This document shows, piece by piece, positions 1 through 6,570 of a DNA stretch of 13,044 bases; position 1 is the first letter of the stretch; every line of letters starts with the position of its first letter. The stretch covers positions 2,228-15,271 of the forward strand of contig NVSH01000004.1 in the NCBI GenBank assembly GCA_002401185.1, in the 5' to 3' direction. Made by a program: the position numbers and the translations under genes. This DNA is from Gammaproteobacteria bacterium (lineage in GTDB: Bacteria > Pseudomonadota > Gammaproteobacteria > SZUA-229). The notes beneath the pieces were generated by a model that had not been told where the DNA came from, did no database searches, and was given only the letters and a program-made list of their open reading frames with translations.

Positions 1-729
1 GGCACCGGCACGCTTTCAGTTTTCGGGCATCAGATGCGATTTGATTTGAGTGAAGGCTTTCCTATGGTGACGACTAAAAAGTGCCATCTAAAATCCATCG
101 TACATGAGCTGCTATGGTTTTTAAGTGGTGATACGAATGTTAAATATCTTCAGGAAAATGGCGTTCGTATTTGGAACGAATGGGCGGATGAGGATGGTAA
201 TTTAGGCCCGGTATATGGTTACCAGTGGCGTAATTGGCCGACCGGCAATGGTAAGCATATCGATCAGATTACACAGATCATTGATCAGATAAAAAACAAT
301 CCTGACTCGAGACGTATCATTGTTAATGCATGGAATGTAGGTGAGATAGAACATATGGCGTTACCTCCCTGTCACATTTTATTCCAGTTTTATGTTGCTG
401 ATGGTAAATTGTCGTGTCAGTTATATCAGCGTAGTGCCGATATTTTTCTTGGTGTGCCGTTCAATATTTCATCGTATGCATTATTGACCATGATGGTGGC
501 TCAGGTCTGTGATCTTGCGCCGGGCGATTTCGTACATACATTGGGAGATGCGCATCTCTACGCTAATCATCTTGAACAGGTTGAAGAGCAATTAAGTCGT
601 CAGCCATACCCTTTACCCGTGATGAAAATTAACCCCGATGTAAAATCAATTTTTGACTATAAATTTGAAGATTTCGAACTGATTGGCTACGAGGCACATC
701 CACACATCAAAGCAGCTGTTGCTATCTAG
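1..729 (+). CDS. thyA: Thymidylate synthase ThyA, 5' end missing
   Basis: Makes dTMP from dUMP using 5,10-methylenetetrahydrofolate and releases dihydrofolate, which the next gene product recycles. The frame is open from the first base, so the gene begins left of the window. From memory of E. coli ThyA (264 aa), base 1 falls at Gly23, so about 22 N-terminal residues are missing and the 242 visible residues bring the protein to the family length without gaps. Visible family motifs are GTGTLS at the window start, the catalytic cysteine in PPCH (codon 370-372, equivalent to E. coli Cys146), the RSADIFLG and [10 protein letters not shown] dUMP-binding segments, GDAHLY, and the C-terminal [10 protein letters not shown] ending in the usual AVAI. 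The stop lies only 3 bases before the folA start, so the two are almost certainly co-transcribed. Confidence 0.97.
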   Translation, partial: GTGTLSVFGHQMRFDLSEGFPMVTTKKCHLKSIVHELLWFLSGDTNVKYLQENGVRIWNEWADEDGNLGPVYGYQWRNWPTGNGKHIDQITQIIDQIKNNPDSRRIIVNAWNVGEIEHMALPPCHILFQFYVADGKLSCQLYQRSADIFLGVPFNISSYALLTMMVAQVCDLAPGDFVHTLGDAHLYANHLEQVEEQLSRQPYPLPVMKINPDVKSIFDYKFEDFELIGYEAHPHIKAAVAI

Positions 730-732
730 TTC

Positions 733-1221
733 GTGAAAATTTCAATCATTGCGGCGATGGATCGCAATAATCTGATCGGTAAAAATAATCAATTACCCTG
801 GCATCTGCCAATAGATTTCGCACACTTCAAATCTGTCACCATGGGCAAACCCATCGTCATGGGGAGAAAAACCTTTGAATCAATTGGTAGGCCATTACCC
901 GGGCGCACCAATATCGTGTTAACGCGTAATAGTGCTACATGTTATCAAGGTGTTACGTGCGTTAACAGTATTGAAGAAGCGATTAAAGCCGTGCCTGAAG
1001 TGAAAGAATTAATGGTTATAGGCGGCAGCACGCTTTATGGATTGTTGTTGCCAAAAGCCAACAGGTTGTATATTACCTATGTTGACGCGGAGTTTGAAGG
1101 CGATGCATGGTTTCCTGAGATTGATCAAAATGTCTGGATCGAAAAAGAGTCAGTGACCACGCAAGTAGATGAGAAAAATCACTATCGTTGTCGTTTTGTT
1201 ACTTTTGAAAAAATTAATTGA
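733..1221 (+). CDS. folA: Dihydrofolate reductase FolA
   Basis: Reduces dihydrofolate to tetrahydrofolate with NADPH and so regenerates the cofactor consumed by ThyA. The 162-residue product matches the family length (E. coli 159). Motifs in order are the N-terminal strand ISIIAAMDRNNLIG, QLPWHLPID with the active-site acid Asp28 (E. coli Asp27), VMGRKTFESIGRPLPGR around the NADPH site, and VIGGSTLY. The start is GTG at 733, three bases after the thyA stop. No ATG lies close by in frame, and translating from GTG puts the first strand exactly where DHFR proteins begin. No good Shine-Dalgarno is visible, so translation is probably coupled to thyA. The gene is followed by the terminator at 1282-1309. 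Confidence 0.97.
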   Translation: MKISIIAAMDRNNLIGKNNQLPWHLPIDFAHFKSVTMGKPIVMGRKTFESIGRPLPGRTNIVLTRNSATCYQGVTCVNSIEEAIKAVPEVKELMVIGGSTLYGLLLPKANRLYITYVDAEFEGDAWFPEIDQNVWIEKESVTTQVDEKNHYRCRFVTFEKIN

Positions 1222-1252
1222 ACTATCTGGCTCTTATCGCATCTTAGTTATA

Positions 1253-1267
1253 TGCAAACTATTTGCA
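1253..1267. repeat. Small inverted repeat after folA
   Basis: TGCAAA and TTTGCA form a perfect 6-bp inverted repeat around a 3-base centre, between the folA stop and its terminator. It could be an accessory hairpin in the mRNA tail or chance. No protein-binding site is recognised. Confidence 0.25.
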
Positions 1268-1281
1268 GACTCCCTTGATAG

Positions 1282-1309
1282 AGGACGCCTACACGGTGTC
1301 CTTTTTTTT
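1282..1309 (+). terminator. Intrinsic terminator of thyA-folA
   Basis: AGGACGCC (1282-1289) pairs with GGTGTCCT (1295-1302) as an 8-bp stem with one G-T wobble and a 5-base loop TACAC. It is followed directly by seven T residues (1303-1309). This is a textbook Rho-independent terminator 60 bases past the folA stop, and it ends the plus-strand transcript before the convergent apaH gene. On the minus strand the stem is not followed by a T run, so it probably does not serve apaH. Confidence 0.9.
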
Positions 1310-1332
1310 GCCTGTGTTTTATTCAATGAAGG

Positions 1333-2175
1333 TTATCTGCTAGGTTTTTGAGCACGGGGACAGTCTAGTTGAGTATAAATAAAGGGTCGTTCATCAATGC
1401 GTATGGCGGTTAACTTACCACCCCAAAGACAGCCGGAATCGGTTGCGTAGGTATTGTTGATACATTTTTCACCAGCGTGAGGAAGCGTGGACCAATGACC
1501 AAAAATTATTGTATCTCTCTGTGAGACTCGTTCAGGTATCTCATACCATGGCATTAAGTGTTCAGCTTGACTGCCTGGCGCGCCTTTCGTGTTTAACGAT
1601 GCGTTTCCCTGGCGGTCGCAATAACGTAATCGTGTAAGTATGTTTGTGATAAAACGATAGCGTGACCAACCTGATAATGTATCATTCCAGTTCAAAGGTT
1701 TGTCACCATACATGTGTTTATAAAAGTTGATATGGTTATCACTGCGTAGCAAATTTTCTACTTCATTTGCTAATTCTCGTGCTTTTTTTATGCTCCAATG
1801 TGGGTGAATGCCGGCATGTAGCATCGTAATGTTGTTATCCTCATCGTGGTATAACATAGGTTGATAACGTAGCCAGTTAAGCAACTCATCGGCATCTGTT
1901 GCTTGTAATAGCTTGTCCAGGGTGTCTTTTTTGCCGGGTTTCTTATGGGTATAAGCTGTCGCTAAAAGGTGCAGGTCGTGATTACCTAAGACAGTGACAG
2001 CATTGCCTTCTAGAGATTTTATAAAACGCAAAGTTTCGAGTGATTGAGGGCCTCGATTAACCAGGTCACCACAAAACCAGAGCTGATCGCAGTCACTGTT
2101 AAATCGAATAAGAGTTAAAAGTTGTTTTAACTCATCGAAGCATCCCTGTACATCACCGATGGCATAGCGAGCCAT
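1333..2175 (-). CDS. apaH: Bis(5'-nucleosyl)-tetraphosphatase (symmetrical) ApaH
   Basis: Hydrolyses diadenosine tetraphosphate (Ap4A) symmetrically to two ADP. It belongs to the calcineurin-like metallophosphoesterases. The 280-residue length equals the family norm (E. coli 282). The metal-binding signatures are in order: GDVQGC (residues 7-12), GDLVNRGP (36-43), GNHDLH (64-69) and HAGIHPHW (120-127), followed by FGHWSTLPH and the C-terminal DSGCLWGGKLTAIRI. E. coli has His where this protein has Gln in the first motif; to my knowledge Gln is common in other gammaproteobacterial ApaH proteins, so it is not a defect. The ATG start is well supported by GGAGG five bases upstream (CCTCC on the plus strand at 2181-2185). 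It is last in the minus-strand run, 22 bases after the methyltransferase, and converges with folA. Confidence 0.96.
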   Translation of the reverse strand: MARYAIGDVQGCFDELKQLLTLIRFNSDCDQLWFCGDLVNRGPQSLETLRFIKSLEGNAVTVLGNHDLHLLATAYTHKKPGKKDTLDKLLQATDADELLNWLRYQPMLYHDEDNNITMLHAGIHPHWSIKKARELANEVENLLRSDNHINFYKHMYGDKPLNWNDTLSGWSRYRFITNILTRLRYCDRQGNASLNTKGAPGSQAEHLMPWYEIPERVSQRDTIIFGHWSTLPHAGEKCINNTYATDSGCLWGGKLTAIRIDERPFIYTQLDCPRAQKPSR

Positions 2176-2197
2176 GGATTCCTCCGCAAGATAGTTA

Positions 2198-2803
2198 TTA
2201 AGATTTTTTTTGTAACTCTATCAGGCGAAACCAGCCTTTTGCAAGTGAGGCTTCGTTATGAATCAGCGACAGGTCTGGACAGGTTTTCAATACATCTTCA
2301 AATACCACGTCGGTACGTGTGGCAATATGTTGTAGTAATAGGTTCAGCGTACGTCGTACGATAGCAAGTTGTCCGGGCTTGATGAATTTATCGAAGATGT
2401 AAATTTGCCCACCAGGTTTTAATACACGGCTAGCTTCTTGAAGAGCGAGTGAAGGGTTAGGCACCACCGCAAGAATAAGGTGCATGATGATGATATCAAA
2501 GCAGTTGCTTTCAAATGGTAAGGCCTGGCTGTCAGCGAGGAGAAATTTAATATTTAAAGCATAGTTTTTTGCGCGTTTTTCAGCACGCGCTAGCATTGCC
2601 GGTGTTATATCCGTGCCAGTATAAGTGGCGTCAATGGGTAAGTAGGGGATATCTAAACCACTACCGATTCCATTCACCAATATGTTTTTTGTTGTTGTGT
2701 TTTTTAAACGTGCGATGCTTTTTTTACGGTATGGGTCAATTGGCCCTGAAACCAGAGCATCGTAAACCGGCGCGAGTAATGTGTAGGTATGTTTTAACGC
2801 CAT
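2198..2803 (-). CDS. Class I SAM-dependent methyltransferase, substrate unknown
   Basis: A 201-residue Rossmann-fold methyltransferase. The SAM-binding motif I is ILVNGIGSGLDIPYL (residues 41-55), the ribose-contacting acid is Asp65 in GTDIT, motif II/III is ADSQALPF (90-97), and LKPGG (128-132) precedes the usual post-core strand. The N-terminal YTLLAPVYDAL resembles UbiE-like and phosphatidylethanolamine N-methyltransferase-like proteins, but nothing fixes the substrate. Motif I normally begins with Glu or Asp (xxExGxGxG); here that place is Asn44, though the glycines are kept. The gene lies between apaG and apaH, which are adjacent in E. coli, 40 bases after apaG and 22 before apaH, so it is presumably in the same transcript. 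No signal peptide or membrane segment is seen. The ATG at 2803 has no clear Shine-Dalgarno; it is chosen because it precedes the conserved YTLLAPVYD segment. Confidence 0.85.
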   Translation of the reverse strand: MALKHTYTLLAPVYDALVSGPIDPYRKKSIARLKNTTTKNILVNGIGSGLDIPYLPIDATYTGTDITPAMLARAEKRAKNYALNIKFLLADSQALPFESNCFDIIIMHLILAVVPNPSLALQEASRVLKPGGQIYIFDKFIKPGQLAIVRRTLNLLLQHIATRTDVVFEDVLKTCPDLSLIHNEASLAKGWFRLIELQKKS

Positions 2804-2843
2804 GATTTATGGGTGAAAAAGTACGACGGTATCTTAAATAAAT

Positions 2844-3227
2844 TTAGTGAAGTGTATTTGGCGCGGCCAGTTGAAATGGCGCTATTTCAGCGTCAAATTT
2901 TTCGCCGGTATCGGCAATCATCTCATAGCTGCCTTGCATGGTACCAAAGGGGGTGTTCATAAATGTGCCCGAGGTGTATTGAAAGCCTTCGCCAGGTCGT
3001 AGATGAGGCTGTTCACCGATGACGCCATCACCTCTTACTTCCTGTACCTGGCCATCACCATCTGTGATCACCCAATGGCGAGTTAATAGTTTTGCTGGTA
3101 TCGAGCCATTGTTTTTAATCGTGACCGTATACGAAAAAACATAAAGGTTGTTTTTTGGGTCAGATTGTTCCGCGATGTATGCGGGTTGAACTTTTACATC
3201 AATTTTGTTCATGGAATAATCCGCCAT
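2844..3227 (-). CDS. apaG: ApaG domain protein (Co2+/Mg2+ efflux-associated)
   Basis: A small single-domain protein (127 residues, E. coli 125) of the ApaG/DUF525 family, an immunoglobulin-like beta-sandwich. Its biochemical role is unsettled; the 'cobalt/magnesium efflux' label comes from old mutant phenotypes. Recognisable segments are YVFSYTVTI (residues 29-37), LLTRHWVITDG (47-57), GDGVIGEQP (66-74) and the strongly conserved FQYTSGTFMNTPFGTMQG (82-99). The start is uncertain: ATG at 3227 is used here, but a second in-frame ATG at 3212 is preceded by GGCGGA at a workable distance and would give 122 residues. The gene stands 124 bases after rsmA, the widest gap between genes in the lptD-apaH run, and a candidate promoter lies in that gap. 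Confidence 0.93.
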   Translation of the reverse strand: MADYSMNKIDVKVQPAYIAEQSDPKNNLYVFSYTVTIKNNGSIPAKLLTRHWVITDGDGQVQEVRGDGVIGEQPHLRPGEGFQYTSGTFMNTPFGTMQGSYEMIADTGEKFDAEIAPFQLAAPNTLH

Positions 3228-3250
3228 ACGTAATTGAAAGAGTGGCTTTT

Positions 3251-3256
3251 ATTATA
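3251..3256 (-). promoter_or_regulatory. Candidate -10 box for apaG-methyltransferase-apaH
   Basis: On the minus strand a perfect TATAAT lies 23 bases upstream of the apaG ATG at 3227, which would give a short leader. No convincing -35 hexamer lies 16-18 bases upstream. The rsmA-apaG gap is otherwise AT-rich and without a terminator-like hairpin, so this is a possible secondary promoter only. Confidence 0.3.
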
Positions 3257-3351
3257 TCACCTGTTGAAATGAGTATTTACTTAATCAGAGGTTCCTTAAA
3301 TGATAAATGGGATCTTTCTCGTTATTGACAACTTAGTATTGATGGTTAGCG

Positions 3352-4170
3352 TTAAGCGATAATGCTGTACAGCCTTACAAAGTCCGCAATAGATAGTTCT
3401 TCAGCGCGCTGTATCGGTAACAGATCAGCTTGTTCGATTTGTTCTACTGAGCAGATATTTTTGAGTGTGTTTTTTAATGTTTTTCGGCGCTGAGAAAAAG
3501 CCTGTCTGACAAGTGCTTCATATAAAGAATAATCGTTTATAGTTTTTTCAAATTGTGTATCAGGTCGCAAACGAAGAATAGCAGAGGTGACTTTTGGGGG
3601 CGGTTCAAAAGCATATGAGGGCACTTCAAATAACGCTTGAGTCGTAAAAAAAGTTTGTAACATGACGCTGAGGCGACCGTAGCTTTTAATGCTGGGCGTC
3701 GCGACGATACGGTCAACAACTTCTTTTTGTAACATGAAGTGTAAGTCTTCGATCAGATGACGGTTTTTTAACAATAAAAATAAAACAGGCGTGGAAATGT
3801 TGTAGGGTAAATTGCCTACGATTCGTAATTTCTTTACCGCGCCTGTTGTATTGTTGTTTATCAGACTTGTATGAAACTCGGCAAAATTAAATTTCAGTAC
3901 ATCGCATTCATTTACGATGAGTTTATGTTTGTTTTCAGGATCGGCTATCGCGCAATTTCTTTTTAATTTAGGGATGATATCGCGGTCGAGTTCGATGACA
4001 TTAAGTTGTTCGAGTCGCGACAATAATGGTTTTGTTATCGAACCCAGGCCGGGTCCAATCTCGATCATGACGTCATCACTTACTGGTTGAATGCTATCAA
4101 CAATGTTATTAATGACAGAAGTATCGACCAGAAAGTTTTGCCCAAATCTTTTTTTTGCGAAGTGTTGCAT
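3352..4170 (-). CDS. rsmA: 16S rRNA (adenine1518-N6/adenine1519-N6)-dimethyltransferase RsmA (KsgA)
   Basis: Dimethylates two adjacent adenines in the 3'-terminal helix of 16S rRNA late in 30S subunit assembly. Loss gives kasugamycin resistance in E. coli. The protein is 272 residues (E. coli 273). The N-terminal KKRFGQNFL (residues 6-14) is the family hallmark, followed by SAM motif I MIEIGPGLGSIT (35-46), the acidic ELDRD (60-64), the catalytic NLPYN (120-124) that stacks the target adenine, and EPPPKVTSAILRL. The C-terminal segment RQAFSQRRKTLKNTLKN contacts RNA. ATG start at 4170, 18 bases after the pdxA stop, so an operon with pdxA is likely, as in E. coli. Nothing appears damaged. Confidence 0.97.
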   Translation of the reverse strand: MQHFAKKRFGQNFLVDTSVINNIVDSIQPVSDDVMIEIGPGLGSITKPLLSRLEQLNVIELDRDIIPKLKRNCAIADPENKHKLIVNECDVLKFNFAEFHTSLINNNTTGAVKKLRIVGNLPYNISTPVLFLLLKNRHLIEDLHFMLQKEVVDRIVATPSIKSYGRLSVMLQTFFTTQALFEVPSYAFEPPPKVTSAILRLRPDTQFEKTINDYSLYEALVRQAFSQRRKTLKNTLKNICSVEQIEQADLLPIQRAEELSIADFVRLYSIIA

Positions 4171-4188
4171 AGATAATGTTTAGTAATA

Positions 4189-5193
4189 TTAGTTATCGTT
4201 ACTTAAGTCGACGGCCATGTTAATCGCTGCGATTAAACTTCCATTGTTAGCCCGGCCTGTTGCGGCAAGATCCAGTGCTGTACCGTGGTCAACCGAGGTT
4301 CGCACAAAGGGCAGGCCAAGTGTTACGTTGACTGCCTCGCCGAAGCCACTAAATTTAAGTACCGGTAAACCCTGGTCGTGGTACATGGCGAGTGTTGCAT
4401 CAGCATGTTCTAAATACTTATGGGTGTACAGTGTATCGGCGGGTAATGGTCCGATTAAATTCATGCCCTGTTTTTTTAATTGTTCTACAACGGGGGTGAT
4501 AATATTTATTTCTTCATAGCCAAGATTGCCATCTTCGCCAGCATGTGGGTTTAAACCGCAGATTAATATTTGCGGTGTTTTTAATCCAACCTGCTGTTTT
4601 AAAAATTCATTCAATATAATCAATGTTTCGCTAAGTGATTCTTTGGTTATCGCTTTGCTCACGTCTTTTAATGGTAAATGTGTAGTAGCTAAGGCTACGC
4701 GCAGTTTTTTTGTGGCTAACATCATTACCGGTTTTATCGTGTGTGTTGATGAAGCGCGATCAGCGAGGTATTCAGTGTGGCCGGTAAAGTTATAGCCGGC
4801 GGCATTGATAATGCTTTTTTGTACCGGTCCGGTTACCAGTGCGTCTACGTTTTTTTGCAGGCAAAGGTCACAGCCAAGGTCTAGCATTTGTAATACATAA
4901 GCGCTGTTATCTTTATTTAAAACACCGGGTGTACAATGTGCTTTTAATTGTAGCGGGATAACGTTTAGTTTGTTGTCATCAAACGATGAGCTTAATGTTT
5001 TTATATCATCGTGTATCTGCAGATGAATATCGATATTAAGAATGTCGGCACGTTCAGTTAGTAAATCCGGGTCGGCGATGATGTATAAATTTGCGTTATT
5101 GATGGTTGTTTTTTTTTCAGCCGCCAGACTAATGCATAGGTCTGGCCCGATACCGGCAGGTTCGCCTGAAGATATGACGATTTTTTTTGTCAT
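4189..5193 (-). CDS. pdxA: 4-hydroxythreonine-4-phosphate dehydrogenase PdxA
   Basis: Oxidises 4-phospho-hydroxy-L-threonine with NAD; the product decarboxylates to 3-amino-1-hydroxyacetone phosphate, a precursor of pyridoxine 5'-phosphate in the DXP-dependent B6 pathway. The protein is 334 residues (E. coli 329). GEPAGIGPD (residues 10-18) opens the protein, VTGPVQKSIINAAG and FTGHTEYLA follow, and the three metal-binding histidines are His172 (TTHLPL), His217 (GLNPHAGEDG) and His272 (MYHDQGLP), equivalent to E. coli His166, 211 and 266. The C-terminal part TSVDHGTALDLA is also typical. The gene sits 24 bases after surA and 18 before rsmA. The ATG at 5193 has only a weak upstream ribosome site (AAGTATTAAATC). 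PdxA supplies the PLP cofactor that ArgD needs, but I infer no regulatory link from that. Confidence 0.97.
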   Translation of the reverse strand: MTKKIVISSGEPAGIGPDLCISLAAEKKTTINNANLYIIADPDLLTERADILNIDIHLQIHDDIKTLSSSFDDNKLNVIPLQLKAHCTPGVLNKDNSAYVLQMLDLGCDLCLQKNVDALVTGPVQKSIINAAGYNFTGHTEYLADRASSTHTIKPVMMLATKKLRVALATTHLPLKDVSKAITKESLSETLIILNEFLKQQVGLKTPQILICGLNPHAGEDGNLGYEEINIITPVVEQLKKQGMNLIGPLPADTLYTHKYLEHADATLAMYHDQGLPVLKFSGFGEAVNVTLGLPFVRTSVDHGTALDLAATGRANNGSLIAAINMAVDLSNDN

Positions 5194-5217
5194 GATTTAA
5201 TACTTAGTTTTATTGTG

Positions 5218-6507
5218 TTAACTGGAGACGTATTCGACATAGGCTTCGTCACGTATCCGCCGCAACCAGAGACGTAGTTCCTCATCAAATTTTCTTTTTT
5301 GAATGGCGTTGCGCACCTGGTTTTCTTTGTTTGTTTTAGCCTGGTCGTGCTCACGACGCTCCAAGATTTCTAATATGTGCCAGCCGAACTGGCTCTTAAA
5401 TGGCTCGGATATTTGACCGACGGATAAACTGTTGGCGACATTCTCAAAGGTAGGCACATAATCACCAGGGCCGGCCCAGCCTAGATCGCCACCTCTTATT
5501 TTTGAGGCAGGATCCTCGGTGAACTCACTGGCAAGTTCAGCAAAATTTTTACCGTCTTCAATTTTTTGCTTTAACATCAATAATGTTTTTCTCGCTTGTT
5601 CATCACTCACTTCATCATTGGGTCGAATTAATATGTGACGAGTATGCACCTGTTTAACCATCAGTTGATCGTTAGAGCTACTCACTAACTGTAATAAATG
5701 AAATCCACTGGCGCTTTTTACCGGTTTTGAGGTTTCGTCAGGTTTTAACTCTTTGACAGCATCAATAAACAATTGCGGTAATTCGTTTGCTTTTCGTTCA
5801 CCTAAGTCGCCACCTTTTAATGCATTACGGCCACTTGATTCTCTGATGGCAAGGTCCCGAAATTTACTGCCATGCTGAATTTTTTTATAGACGGCTTCGG
5901 CTTTGTTTTTTGCTTTCTTGATCGCTTCGGGGGTTGCTGCCTCTGGTGTTGCGATTAAAATATGTCGTAAATGGTAGCTAATGTTAGATAATCCATTCGA
6001 TTCATTCAGTTTGATGTTTTGTGTTACTTCCTGATCTGAAATACTGATTTTATTTGCGATAATCCGCTGTTGTAATTGGTTGACCACAATCTCATTTCTT
6101 GTCTGTTCGCGAAAGCGTGTGTAATTAAGCCCTTCAGATTCGATGGTGTCTCGAAAAATTTCGAGTGACATATTGTTGCCTTTAGCCATCTGTTCCATCA
6201 TGCGATTCAACATGAGGTCGTCGACGATAATGCCAAGTTGTTTTGCTTGCTGGAGTTGAATGGTGTCGCGAATCATGCGCTCGAGAACTTGTTTTTTCAG
6301 AGTATCAGGTTCTATCCGTGATAATTGACTCAGAGCTAATTGTTGTTTGAAATCGGCAATACGATTTTTCAGCATAGTATGTGTAATAACATCTTCATTG
6401 ACGATAGCGACGATGTGGTCTAATGGTTTTAATGCGGCGTGAGTGAACAGAGCGTAGGTGCTGACGACGGTAAAACAAATGATTTGTGCGATTTTTTTCA
6501 TATTCAT
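5218..6507 (-). CDS. surA: Periplasmic chaperone and peptidyl-prolyl isomerase SurA
   Basis: Binds unfolded outer-membrane proteins in the periplasm and delivers them to the BAM complex; LptD, encoded just upstream, is a known strong client in E. coli. The protein is 429 residues (E. coli 428). A cleavable signal peptide is evident: MNMKK, a hydrophobic core, and a probable cut after THA at residue 24. The N-terminal chaperone domain (about 25-170) starts with LDHIVAIVNEDVI. Two parvulin domains follow, the first at about 177-275 (YHLRHILI and KGGDLGE) and the second at about 288-385 (VHTRHILI, RGGDLGWAGPGDYVP, FGWHILEI). A C-terminal helix rich in charged residues packs back on the N-domain in this family. 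Start is ATG at 6507 or ATG at 6501, two codons later; no clear Shine-Dalgarno separates them. The gap to lptD is 63 bases. Confidence 0.97.
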   Translation of the reverse strand: MNMKKIAQIICFTVVSTYALFTHAALKPLDHIVAIVNEDVITHTMLKNRIADFKQQLALSQLSRIEPDTLKKQVLERMIRDTIQLQQAKQLGIIVDDLMLNRMMEQMAKGNNMSLEIFRDTIESEGLNYTRFREQTRNEIVVNQLQQRIIANKISISDQEVTQNIKLNESNGLSNISYHLRHILIATPEAATPEAIKKAKNKAEAVYKKIQHGSKFRDLAIRESSGRNALKGGDLGERKANELPQLFIDAVKELKPDETSKPVKSASGFHLLQLVSSSNDQLMVKQVHTRHILIRPNDEVSDEQARKTLLMLKQKIEDGKNFAELASEFTEDPASKIRGGDLGWAGPGDYVPTFENVANSLSVGQISEPFKSQFGWHILEILERREHDQAKTNKENQVRNAIQKRKFDEELRLWLRRIRDEAYVEYVSS

Positions 6508-6570
6508 TACTAATGTTTCGGGTGTTCGTGGTTAGTGTTTTTTAAATAGATTCGGCGAGCAAAGTTGGAT

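Noticed and set aside
7..12. ApaH Gln in GDVQGC (residue 10, about position 2146) as an inactivating change
   Set aside because: To my knowledge Gln at this place is common in ApaH of other gammaproteobacteria, and the remaining metal ligands are intact. The coordinates given here are residue numbers in ApaH (1333-2175).
3270..3310. Sigma-E type promoter (GGAAC then TC about 16 bases on) before apaG
   Set aside because: GGAACC at the right orientation is present, but the -10 part TCATTT does not match TCTGA well; too weak to call.
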